Positions 39,160 through 51,500 of a stretch of DNA of 64,000 nucleotides are shown here, in pieces. Where the stretch lies: the NCBI RefSeq assembly GCF_024713975.1, contig NC_091097.1, positions 2,846,361 through 2,910,360 of the forward strand. The letters are read 5' to 3'. Within the stretch, counting starts at the first letter, position 1. Each line of letters opens with the position of its first letter. The notes beneath the pieces are model-generated. The model was not told where the DNA came from, did no database searches, and saw only the letters and a list, made by a program, of their open reading frames with translations. The position numbers and the translations under genes were made by a program. Origin of the DNA: Paralichthys olivaceus (lineage: Eukaryota; Chordata; Actinopteri; Pleuronectiformes; Paralichthyidae).

Positions 39160-39300
39160 ATTATCCAATCAGAGGCTGGCCAATTTATCACTGTCAAAAC
39201 CCCGGCCAATCAGCGGCTGTATGATAATTTTCTCCGGCCAGTGGTAGTGAGCGAGGCTCTGTCAGTGTTGTATATAAACCAGGCAGTGAAGCAGACACAC
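39160..39300 (+). promoter_or_regulatory. promoter-like cluster of CCAAT boxes plus TATA box
   Basis: TCCAATCAGA (about 39163-39172), GCCAATTTA (about 39179) and GCCAATCAGC (39205-39214) are followed by GTATATAAACC, with the TATA box at 39271-39277, 57 bases after the last CCAAT box. A start site would be expected near 39300. A 41-codon frame follows at 39306-39431. The arrangement is that of a TATA-type RNA polymerase II core promoter with NF-Y sites. No known gene lies behind it within the window. Confidence 0.45.
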
Positions 39301-39305
39301 ACGTC

Positions 39306-39431
39306 ATGGCAGAGAGAAGAAGTCTGCACTCAGCCCGTGTCTTTTGTCAACGAGGGGATGTGGACACAAACTTTAAGGAGTCCTACCTGTGCAGTCTGAC
39401 AGGCGATCTGTCAAACTGTCTGCTTTTATGA
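39306..39431 (+). CDS. short open frame behind promoter-like elements, unrecognised
   Basis: ATG at 39306 is followed by 41 codons (starting MAERRSLHSARVFCQRGDVD) to TGA at 39429-39431. The ATG has a favourable G at +4. I do not recognise the protein, and no signal peptide or membrane segment is visible. It could be a real micropeptide, the first exon of a gene or lncRNA, or chance. Its only support is position, about 30 bases below a TATA box. Confidence 0.15.
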   Translation: MAERRSLHSARVFCQRGDVDTNFKESYLCSLTGDLSNCLLL

Positions 39432-39485
39432 TGTCACTTCCTTCTCTGTGCTGTGGTAATGACTTCTCAATGAAAGGACGTCACA

Positions 39486-39543
<58 letters not shown>
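39486..39543. repeat. (CA)n microsatellite
   Basis: CA run of about 58 bases. Confidence 0.95.
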
Positions 39544-39546
<3 letters not shown>

Positions 39547-39578
39547 CTGCACTGCTGTAAATCAAACCACCTGTTTAG

Positions 39579-39716
39579 GATGATGAGGATGATGATGAGG
39601 ACGAGGATGAAGATGATGGGGATAATGAAGATAATGGGAATGAGGATGAAGAAGAGGATGATGGTGATGAGGATGATGATGAAGAGGCTGAGGATGAGGA
39701 TGGTGACATCTGGTGA
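39579..39716 (+). repeat. (GAT/GAG)n trinucleotide array with an acidic open frame
   Basis: An imperfect array of GAT, GAG, GAA and GAC triplets. Read from 39579, just after a splice-acceptor-like TGTTTAG, it gives 45 codons that are almost all Asp or Glu, ending EAEDEDGDIW before a TGA at 39714-39716. It is most likely a trinucleotide repeat. A terminal acidic exon cannot be excluded. Confidence 0.6.
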
Positions 39717-39719
39717 ACA

Positions 39720-41589
39720 CTTCACAGCCACAAACTGTTGAAGAAACATTGTCTTTGATTATATTTGATGACAAATAGAAGTCCCACTGTTATTGTTGTG
39801 TGGTACACTCAGTGTTTTACAGTCAATGATCAATATTCAAATAATATGCTGCAGAGAGTTACCAAGAACTTCAACATGGTAGACTGCTGTGTATTTCCAA
39901 TTTACTATTGTAACCACGCCCAACCAAACTTTATTCCATTCACTCAACTGCAGTATAAACTTATTCTTAAAGTCTTGATATACATGGCTCAGTAAACATT
40001 GGAGCCCTTTTTAGACTCACTCAATTATTCAAATGTTATTAGGTGTAACATCCTCTGTCCGTAAACCTGAACAAGTAAAAGCTTCAAAACACAACAACCC
40101 AAAAACCTTTTATCAGGGGAAGAAACAGAGACATGAGTGACAGAGAGTGACACGTGAGGGATCCCTCTCACAGGACAGACAGAGGTTAAGTAGATGTCAA
40201 ACAGAGCACATCTACAAAATAATAATATTTACAACTTCCATTAGAAAAGACCGTGTCTAACACAAATGGAGAGGTGAACGAGATGAATGGGAGCCATGCA
40301 TACTGTAATGACAGTGGCAGTAATATATGTGTGCAGGTATATTGTATATCTGAGCAAAGTTATTCTTCTGACTGAAATATGCATTGATTTGTGTTGTTGA
40401 AATGATGCAGTAATCGCCGTCAATACTGGTCATACATGCTCACAGAGGCACGTTTCATTATTGGATTAGTCCTCTATACAGCAGCTTATTCACTGATTAC
40501 TTGACCGCACAATCATGGCCTCCTGCAGAAGCAGGCTTTACTTGTCTGCTGTGTTTATTCACTGAAGGAAGGCAACTGTGGAGGCCGGAAACTGACTCGA
40601 TCATCAGTAATCGTTTATAAATATACAGATGTATATGAAAGCTGAGATAAATAAGTCATAATAACAATACATTCATAAAGAAAGAAATGTTGGAGTTAAA
40701 ATAAATATCTGAAAATTTATTCTACAAAGCTCAACTTGTTTATCTCTCTATTTCAATATTTCTTCATTTATTTATATCTGTATTTCTGCATCTATGTCAG
40801 TGACAGTTTGACTATAGCTCTCTCTCTCTCAGTGACAACAGTCAAACATCGACATCCTAAAATCCATTATTTAGCCATGAGGCAGTAAGTGGTCTATACT
40901 TCTTTCTGTCTTGGCTTCATTTTGACAAAGCTTTGCTTCAACGACCGCCTGTGATATGAAAACTGACCCTATAGGATGTACACCAATCAATTCTGGACAA
41001 AAAGTGACTGGGTCATCATTAAAATGTTGTTTTAACAAAAATAAAAAGGAAAACAAAATATGATCTGCTATAAGCCCTGTAGCCTCAGAGTCTGGTTTCT
41101 ACACTAACGTGTCGTTCCACCATCTGTTTGCACTATAATTAATCCCAAGTGTTATTATTTCACATTCTGTGACCAAAACTAAGCTCAAATATACATGCAA
41201 AGAAAAGTTCCACGATTTTCAGCATCAAGTCAGCAACAAAACATTAGTTAGCCTGGGTAAGAAGCCACAGGTCCTAATGGAAGACATGGTTTCATATCAC
41301 TCTTTACAGAAATCTATTTTATTCTATTATTTAGTCATTGAGAGTGTATCAATTAAAATCCTCCACCCGACGTCAGGAGCCTCATGTCGACCAACAGACA
41401 CAGACAGACAGTGGGCTGGTCGTCATTCACTTTGGTCTATATCTTCCTAGTTCAGAGCTTCACTTCACTTCGGTAATAAAACAAGAAGCAACCATTGGCT
41501 TTCACATGTTTCTGGTCACACTGAATTAAAAACAAACATAAAATGAAGTGGGAGACAAAGACAGTTTGAAACGACCACAAATATACAGT
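39720..41589. other. intergenic, no gene seen
   Basis: No exon or recognisable mobile element. This lies downstream of the copz2 3' end. Confidence 0.4.
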
Positions 41590-42684
41590 TTTATTGTCAG
41601 TCTCACAAATATTAGCTAAACAAAATAACAGCTTCTTTTAATACCGATGTAAACAAAATTATTCCTTTGTCTTTGGCTATTTCTTCTTTTTTACCAAGTA
41701 AAATATTTAATATCTATAATACTTATGACAAAAAACAAACCTTAGTTTTAAGTCCTTTTCATTATAAAATCCATTATATGTGCAGATATGAACTTATTTT
41801 CATGTGGGAATTCTGTTCAAAGAAGAGTTTTAATAAAGGCTCCGACAGTGCAACAGTAACATACTGCCTTCAACACAGAACGTTATTTGTTAAGTGTTAT
41901 TAATTATCATTACATTCATTTACAGTCTTTAAATAAACTTTACAAAACATTAATGTTGTTTAAGGAGCCTTCACAAAGTCAGATTAACGGCATCTTTATT
42001 AAACTGAGCAGTTAAGTGCACAAATCATGTCGCGGTGCTAATTTAACATCGTGGTGTGTTGCTTCTTATTTCCTAGTTTGTCCTCGTTCATTTTAATCTT
42101 TAAATCAAATACGGACTCACAAACAGTAACAATTCACAGGACGCAGCCTTGTGTCGTTGATGTAGATGCGGGCAACAAAAGGGCTCCATGATCTTTTGGA
42201 TATGTAACATTTTGGGGGAAAGGTGTGTAATCTGAAAATGTTTGCACATCACCAACATGCAAACATGTGGTTGAATAAGACTGGAAGATCCTGCTCCGCC
42301 AAAATAAAAGCACAAACAAAGCTTCCAGTATGTTCGATTAGTTTAGTGTTTGACAGCTGCCCGGTTTTAACCAGAAGCCCCGATGGACTCTTCTTTTGAT
42401 TTCTGAGACACTTTAGAGTGAAGAGCCTGGATTCATTTAGTGTGTATAAATGTAAATAACATCTCCACATGTGTTTAGACAATGATCATCCTCAAACCTA
42501 CAACATTAATCACCCACCCAATGTAACAAAATGCCAGTGCACTGGTTCATCTTTATATAAAGCAGCCTACAACCCAACAGGCTCGTGATGAGCTTCCCTT
42601 TACTCTGTTACTATAAAAATAGCTTTGGGACAAGAAATATTCTCAAGGACAATTCATGTGAATCCTAAATTTGTCTGGTCCACG
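41590..42684 (-). other. probable copz2 3' UTR
   Basis: On the minus strand this follows the copz2 stop codon. AATAAA-type signals (TTTATT on the plus strand) occur at 41995-42000 and 41590-41595, either of which could end the transcript. The true end is inferred. Confidence 0.4.
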
Positions 42685-45464
42685 TCATTTCAGTATGGAC
42701 CATTTGATCTGCTCCTTGGCTGACTGCAGTACCTAGAGACACAAAGCAAGAAAGAACATGTTATATAAGGTAGAACGATAGTAAAATATAACAAATGAAA
42801 CATAAAAATATAAACTGCATATGTTTGATTACTGTGTGAATTGATATGACTGTTTGCTGAATTAGAAGAGAAAATCTCATCGATCTGTATTCGTTAGTTC
42901 GGTTAAAGGATGCAACAGGAAACAAAGCAGCTTTGAAATACTTCTTTGATACATGATGTACTACAATGCATGAACTGTACATGTGAATGTGATTTTAATG
43001 ACTTTATTCAAAGTACTGAGTATTTTGAATGTTTTATTCTTTCATTGTATAAAAGTGCTATAAAATAATACTGTGCAACTGAATGCACCTCTGCAGGTTT
43101 TTATACATTATATAATTTTAACTACACTTAGAAAGAAAAACTGATGTAATGCAGTTTGTTAACTTTTTAATTATTATTAATGTTTAAGATTTCATGTTTG
43201 GAGTCAGTGCAGTGATTTCTATGAAGTGTTGCAGTATCACTATTGAAACACTAGAGGGCAGACATACAGTAGATAGTGCTACTGTAACATGTAGCACCTG
43301 TTGCTGTACAAAGATAAAGTTAAAAAAAAGTATATTATATTGTTATATTATATAATAAAAATGCAGCCATTTTCAAACAAATATGAGTTATGATTACTGT
43401 AGTACATTAATAAATTAACTTTACCAGAGTAGAAATTGTACTGAGGGTAAATTCATAGTCAGCAGTCAACATTGTCAACAAACATGATAATTGTGAGATC
43501 ATGACGACAACAACAAAAATGTCTTTTGAAGTCAGTCAGTAATTTCACTGTTGTATTTTAATTAGAATTTTATAGCAATTATATATATTTTATAGCATTT
43601 AAACATTATTCCCAGCAGTAACCAGAATCAGTTGACTGACTATTGAAAAGTGAAATAAATGCTGTCACTGTTAAACAAATAAATAATTATATTTCTCTCA
43701 CAATTGTTGGGAGACATGTTCTTTTCATCAGTTTATTTGAAACATTTAACAACTATGTCCTAAATTAAAATGTTATTTTATTTTTATGTGGAGGCTGTTA
43801 ATTTAAAATACAACAGAGAGACAGAAATGATCATCTCTGCACCCCCAGCATTGTTTCCACTGTTAGTACAGTTCTCGAACCACTTGGCCCACACCCAGAC
43901 TGTTCACCACTAAGGTTGTGCTCCCTCCTCGTTCTGACAGCAGGGGGCGCTTGGAGCTCAGGTACCAGGCTCTATCTGCTGCTCTGACTGACTCTGCAGC
44001 ACATGTGTGCAGTGCTGTGGTCTGAGGCTTACTGCAGTTCTACATCATGTTATTTTCTATTACATACAGTGATCGTCTGGTTTTTTGTCTCTATATTAGC
44101 AGGATTATGCAAAAAACTCCTGAAGGCCTTACTAAGAAACTTGGTGGAGGGATGAAGTCAGGACAGAAACCATTACATGTGTGGTGCAGATCTGTATCAG
44201 GGGGCGGGAAAGGAAGGAAGGACATTTTCTTCCTCTTTCTTTAACATTGTGAGAAATATGTTTACAAAATCAGGCATGTTAAGACGACTGATATTTAGGG
44301 TGTTGGGCCTCAGTGGAGCTATTCACTCTACAGCCGTCACTTTTTAATTTTCACTCTTAAAAAAACGAAGAGGAGGAATGAGGATACAACTATTTGCATG
44401 TTCAGAGTCTGAAATCTCAGCATGCATCTGTAATGACACCAGTGACGGAACTATACAGCATTTCATGGTGCTTCAACAGTATTTTGCAAAAAAAAATTTT
44501 TGCACTACTTAAAAGCTTTGAAGTTACTTGACAGATTTAGATTTTGCATACATAAAATATGAGTTTATAAAATATAAAAGTGAGAAAGGTAAATGCTATT
44601 TACACTTTAATGCATCACTAAAAAAAAAACAATGTTTTACTCTGAATCTAGTATTTTAAGATATAATAGAATGACACTTTTTACTAATGATATGTATTTT
44701 TAAGTGATTTTTTCAATTGAGGACTTGTAACAGATTATTAGAAATAGATATATGAACACTTCCTCCACCACTGATCGACACACAGTCCTGCAGTGCAGTA
44801 TAACAATGCCTCTTCCTTGGCGTGTAAACTTCATACTGGCAGTTGTGTGTTTTTTGCCATGCAGCTTATGTGTTATGGAAAACAGCAAAAAGGGGAAACA
44901 TTTGTCCCTAGATTTTGTTTCCTCTGGTTGTGGTACGCCTTCAAAACTGAAGTAAGCTCACCACAGATCAAATGAGAGTGTAACATAAAAGACTGCAGTC
45001 CTTACTCCAAAGTGTGTACTGACACTTATCTGTGGCCATTTGTAGCTGGATATAAGGAACTACACCTCTGAGACAGTACATTTATGTACATCATTAGTAC
45101 ATATGATAGGTATGACTGTGTGGAACTGGGTTGGTATGTCATGTTATACTTTATTCCACAGCAGTGTTTCTCAGTCTGCTTCCTTGTTGCTGCATACCTG
45201 CCACAAATAAATGGCCACTGTTGTCATCTCATGTTTACCTACATATAGACTAAATGAAAAGCTGTAAAAATTGCCCCAACCTTCCACAAGCTTTGACAGG
45301 CACTGCAGCGATCCAGTGTCATTTCATGCTTTTACTACAATAGACAAGTTTTGAAATGTAGCGTGGAGCTGTTAGTAGAAACTTACGTTAGAGGTCAGGG
45401 CCAGTTTCTCTGTTATGTGCTGTGAGGGTTAAAGCAACAGATAAAGAGAGGCTTAGAAGCTTGG

Positions 45465-45518
<54 letters not shown>

Positions 45519-48500
45519 ACAAGTCCATGCACATGCTGATTCTTGCAAACAATCAGACATCAGAAAAACATTTGATTCAAGCAATGACTACAACTAGAGC
45601 CATAGTAAATTCATGTGTTTTGGCAGAAGAGGCAACTCTGCTTGAGAGAATGTTGATAAAACTATCTATTCTTTAACCCATCAATCAGTTCATTAACTAT
45701 TGAGCCAGTTAGTGCTGTGCAGTGCTTTGCAAATGAAGCCATGTTAGTTGCTACCTTAACGTGCATGGTGATCCACAGAGTTAGCATGCAGCCTGGCTAA
45801 TGTCATCACTGGGAGGCAGGCTCACATTCGTGCGCACACACAAGCTCTCGCCCAAGGGTGCGTGCGGTAGCATCGCTACTTCCGCTGATGTTGTCACGTG
45901 CCCCTTGGGCGAGAGCAAAGAGACGCAAGCTTGTGCGGTGTGTGCGCACGAATTCGAAAGTGACTCCACAGGAGAATAACTTTGGACTTTAAAGCTTTAA
46001 ATACAGTGTAAATTATGCAGTTTCTAGGCAAATATGAAAGTCAGGGCACCACAGGAGCAGTGTGGAGACATTTTTAGGGTTAGGGTTAGTAGAGTCCCCA
46101 GTTATTTCATTAGGATTGGATTTGGCTGCAACATTGTTTACCCCTGAAACTCCAAAAGTCTTTTGTGGACTCAAACATTTTACCCACCCTCCATTGGCAG
46201 AATGGTGAGTAGATAATGACTGAATTAAAAGTTTTTTCCTTTAATTTGCTTGCGAGAAACATGATAATAAGACTGTTAAAGCAATGAGAAAAAGTAGTCC
46301 GCTCCATAGTGAATTCATTGTTTCAAGTGTGTAAAGTAAAGGTTTGTGTGTGTGTGTGTGTGTTACCTGAGCAACGCTTTGTTCAGATAATGGGTTCTCA
46401 TCCGCCTGCAAAACACAACAACATCGTTGGGTGTACAGAAGAAATGCAAAACCCATATAGAATGCAAACTACTTAATACACACAGACACACACACACACA
46501 CACAGAGACACACAAACACACAAAATACCCAAGAGCAGCAGCACCAACACCATGACATACTGTAAGTCAGTGATATTAAAAGTGTGCTGGTTAGCGGTCA
46601 ATCACTACTCATATTAGAGGTTTAGAATTTTAAGCCATTTATGTGATTTTTGTGGTTCAAGAGTCAACAGTGTTGTTGATCCACAAACTTAAATATCTCT
46701 TTTTAATATATTTGCTTATTTTCTTTTATTCGTGGTCCCCAGAGGATAAGACCTGAGCGATTTTGTGGTCTCTTGACTTTTCCTCTAGCACCACCTGTTG
46801 GTAAAATGTTTTTATATTTAAAAACTGTTTTTTTGCACCCCTCTGTTAGTCATCATGCTCTCTCACCATGCATTTACCTCATCTGTCTCGCCCATCCCTC
46901 CTTGGTCTCTCCACTGTCTCTGTCACACTCTCATTCATTCATGCACTCGCTTCACTTCACTATCTATCTCTTTGACTCTCTCTCTCTCTCTCTCACCCTC
47001 TGTCTGTCTGTCTACAGCAGCTGGCTCTTGTCTGTCTGTCCCTCTAGGTTACCAGTGATGTAATCAAACAGGACGAAGCCATAGGCTGGCTCTGACATTA
47101 GCTGACACCAATCAGAACAAAAGACACAGGGAGAAGGAGAGAGAGAGAAAGGTAAAGCAGGTAAGAGGAGGCCAGAAGCCAAAGAGAAAAGCTACAGAGT
47201 CTTCATTTAGTCTGCTCTGATTTTTTATATAATATAATACTTAATCTTTTTTTTTCATTTTGCATTGATCAACATAAAGAAGCCAACGGATATGACAGGT
47301 AGGTCAGAATAATTCACAGTCTTCTCACCCTGTAGTTGACCTTCTGTAGGACCTGCTGGGGGTCACTCTCCAGAATCACCCTGGCAACAAGATTAAGCAG
47401 ACAATCAGACCCAGAGGTACAATAACATAAACTGAACAAATATTTTAAAAATGACCAACTCATTGATCTATGGTAAAAACAAACCCAAGCTTAGCTTACA
47501 CAGTCAATTGCCATAACGTTTTTGCAGAGCGTATGTGTTGCAGAGGGTAAAGACAAAAACGAATGCACACTTGGACGTTTTCTCTTACCCTCCATCGATA
47601 ATTTCATCCACAATTAGGAACACTCCCTCCATGTTATCCAGTAAGCATCTCCGCTCCACATTTTTCCTGCAGAAAAAAACCAAATCAATTGGTCCCACCC
47701 AGTCCACAGTCTGCATCCCCATTAAGTTTTCACTTCTAGTACAATATTCTTCTAAATAGTTATTCCTCATAAGTTGATGTTTACTTAGAGGGACAGTTAG
47801 ACATTTTGGGCACGGCGGTTATACACTCTTGCCTCATGTCTGCACTTTAAGTCCAAAGTTGGAGGCAGTAAATGGTCCGTCTAGTTTAGCATAAACACCA
47901 GAAACAGCCTGTATAAATAATAGCTCAGTAGTAAAAGTAATGAATAACATTGCTTGTTAATCCTACTTGTACTCTTTGTCCCAGCAATTAGTAGCAATCT
48001 TCATATGTTCTGGGATGCCATGTGTATGAAGGCTCTTAACTCTCTCTCTTTTCTCTTTTACCTCATTAAATGCTATAGGAGTCGTCGCCTGGATCCAGGG
48101 AGTTTGTGTGTGTGTTTTCGTTTTTTGTTATTTCCTTCGTTAATCTGTTTTATATAGTTTCACATTTTCTCAATAAAATAAAAGAGATTTCAGCTCTCTC
48201 TTCTATGAAAGATGCCTTTAAACAGCTCCAGAGCCTCCACACTCACATGTCTTCTTTGATAATTATACCATCACACTGAATTCAAAATACTGACTGTTAA
48301 AAAAACATGATACAGTGGTTGGATTTCTCGATTCACTTTTGCAGCACAAACAAATGTTTTCACCAGAATGTCATTGTAGCTACTTCGGCTATTAGCCAGT
48401 TGGTATTACCTGGCCAGTATGATGAAAAAACATTTTTAAACAGCCTTTAGAGACCATTTACTATTCATGCTGAAAATAAAGTTCAACAGCTTCATTGATT

Positions 48501-51500
48501 TTATATTGTAACACTAACATCTGCACATTATTCTGTCACCTTTCATACTCTAAGATAATATAATCACTGATTGTCTCCATCGCGCGCACTCTGCATTGCC
48601 ACAGCATTGGTTCCCATAGCAACCACATCAGCCACGCTTTGGCTGTTAATGTTGCGGTCACATTGAGCGATCCCAGTGTTGAATTTTACATCAGTCTCAA
48701 CATGAAGACTCATTATTTCTCTGAGAGGGGCTCTGGTAGTGTTGGTGTGGAGGAGTATGTGGGCTACCATGAGCCCTGATGGTGCCGTGGCTACACACAG
48801 GATAAAAGCACTAACACCACAACAAGGCACAATGCATTGGTGAGCACTGTTTCATGTGTGTGTCAGTGTCAGAACTATTTTTTTTATGGTTTCGTGAGTG
48901 AACGTACCTGAGGATGTGACTGAGGGACTCAAACAGGCAGTTCAGCACTGACATCAGCATCAGCTACAGAGGGGAGAAAAGAAAGATTTAAAAGGATTCT
49001 GACTTTACAGCTGCATTCATGAGTTCCTTTATGATCACTTGGGGGCGGAATTCAACAAACTAAAACGTTTGTCATCACATTTTAGCTTGTTAAGAAAATG
49101 GGGTCAGCAGAACAAACTAAAAACACAACAGATGCAGTATTTCCTTAAACACAAAAACATAAAAAACATGCTGGCAAACACTTGCCTATGTACACATGCT
49201 ACAAACCCAGAGCATAAATAGCATATCGTGTTCTCCCAATTTTAAGGTCCAGTGTGTCAGATTCAGCTGAAAGGGATCTATTGGCAGAAATTTTATGTAA
49301 AACAATCCTCATGATGTTTTCACTATGAATTGTAGTTTTCTTTACCCCAGAAAAGATCCTTTATATTCAAATACTTTATTTTTACATCGTGGGGACCCTC
49401 TCTACGGAGGCCGCCATGTTTTTTACATTAGTCCAGACTGGACAAACTAAACACCTTTTAAGTTTTTATGACAACTGAAGTTCAACACAGTTTCTTTTCA
49501 TGTTTGGAAGGAGAGGGTGAGGTGAGGGGTGTTCAGCTGCAACATGCAACTTCAACACGAGATATCACAAAATTCTAAAGACTGTACCTTTAAGTAGTTA
49601 AGATACTCGTTCTCTTGTTAGCTCTATTTTGTTTCCCACCAGCTCTTGTGAAAATAGCTTTAGCTGCTACATACTCCACAATAGTTTCTTGACACAAGGC
49701 AGTTAGCATACAGTGGGTTATCAGAGCTTCTTTATTTTCCTTTTTTATGCTGAAAACTGTTGCCTTAAAGATCACATGTAGTGTTTGTGCACAATTACCA
49801 ATCTAATATATAAATATATATACATACATGTATATATAATAGAGTGTTTCAGATCATTATTATTTTCAGGAAAAAATGCATTGTTGCAATGAGAGAGCTA
49901 AGCTGACCCTACCTCATTCTCCTGAGCACTTCCCACCACATAGAAGAAGAGGTCTATACTGCCTTTATAGACAATGGTCATCCCCTCCAGGAATGCTATC
50001 TCATCTAGAAATAGAAGGAGAGAAGGAAGGGTTAGGGATGAAAGGTAAGACACAAACCTCTGTTTTTATTTAGGAAGACGATATAAGTGAGAGAAAAAAC
50101 TGAGTTGGAAAGGAAAGAAAAGAAGAGTGAGAGAAGGACACAAGGAAAGGAGAGAGAAAACAGGGAGTGAAGAAATGCTAGACACAGAAGAGCAAAACAA
50201 AGGGATGATGAGGTGGGAGGGAGAGAGAGGGGATATAGTGTGACAGGTGGAGAAGAAAGAGGAGAAAAGGAAGAATGAAGGAGGAGTTTTGGACAAAAGG
50301 GGGAATATAGTGGGCTGGTGATAAAGAGGCCTCGGGTAAAGACTCAGGTATCAGCTGTGTGAAAATCAGAATCCCACTTCACCTAAAAAATACTTTTTCT
50401 GCAGTGGCACGAAAAGCATCAGAGAGCGTGTGGTTTCTCTGAACAGAGATATTAATGTGATTTTGGTTTAAAGGTTATAAAAGAGAAAAATTACGATAAG
50501 TCACTATTTCTATAGATTTTCAAGAACTGTGCTAACACCTCCATCAATAGGTCATGACCAAATATGGTTTAGCTCCTTGGTGGCTTGTGTGAAAACTGCT
50601 TGAGGCTCGTATCCTGTACTGCTGGGTCACTAGATGGTTGAATGGGAAGCAGATGACACAGGAGATGTGTGTGAGTGTCAGTGTTTAATAGCCGAATCAG
50701 GCCAGGTTTCAATGGAAAAAATGAGGAGATAAAATCAGTTATTCTTCTACCATGTCAATTTTTGCATTTCTTTTTCATCTTGCTGGAGGTAATATAGTTG
50801 CATAGGTGCAAACAATTCCCTATCTTGAGATCTGGAACAACTGGGGATAACAACATAAATTTCACTTCTAAACTTTAACTTTAAATTTTAAAGCTGTGCC
50901 GCTGAGAACAGTTTGGATGGATGGTTGAGAGAAAAACACAGAGAGGGGCTTACTGTCTGCTTTGTGTGTCTTGTTGAAAATGTTCCTCTCAAAGTTCTTC
51001 TGCTCCTTCATGGAGGGGTACAGCTCAGGGTCATAATACTGGAACAGAAACATATACGAGTGAAGTTACTCTGGCTCCTTTCATGTGTTTTCAAACCTTT
51101 GGGGCTACGAGTACATGGCACCGCAAGGAGGTGTGACTAATCAATTTAGTAGGGACCATACCATTTTAAGTCAAAATGCTTAAGTTCCATTTTTAAGTGA
51201 TGCGTTTCTTTCTAGAGATTCACTGTAAGCTATTAGGATACAACATACAGAAAAATATTATAAATTATCAAATATTATGCTTATTTAAATCACATTATTG
51301 ATTCATTAAATTGCACAAGCATGTCAGTTGTCAAGTGTGTACAAGAGTTCTCTTAAAGGGATAGTTCACCAAAAATTTTAATTCACTCATTATCTACGCA
51401 CCACTATGCCCATGGAGGGGTGGGTGAAGTGTTTGAGTCCACCAAACACTTTTGGTTTCGGGGGTAAACTTTGCTGCAGCCGAATCCGATACAATTGAAG

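Noticed and set aside
38898..39224. 108-codon Leu-Ser-rich frame
   Set aside because: It is a translation of CT repeats.
45826..45953. A microRNA precursor
   Set aside because: The arms are longer than a typical pre-miRNA, the seed is not one I know, and a related copy at 8421-8550 points to a transposon remnant.
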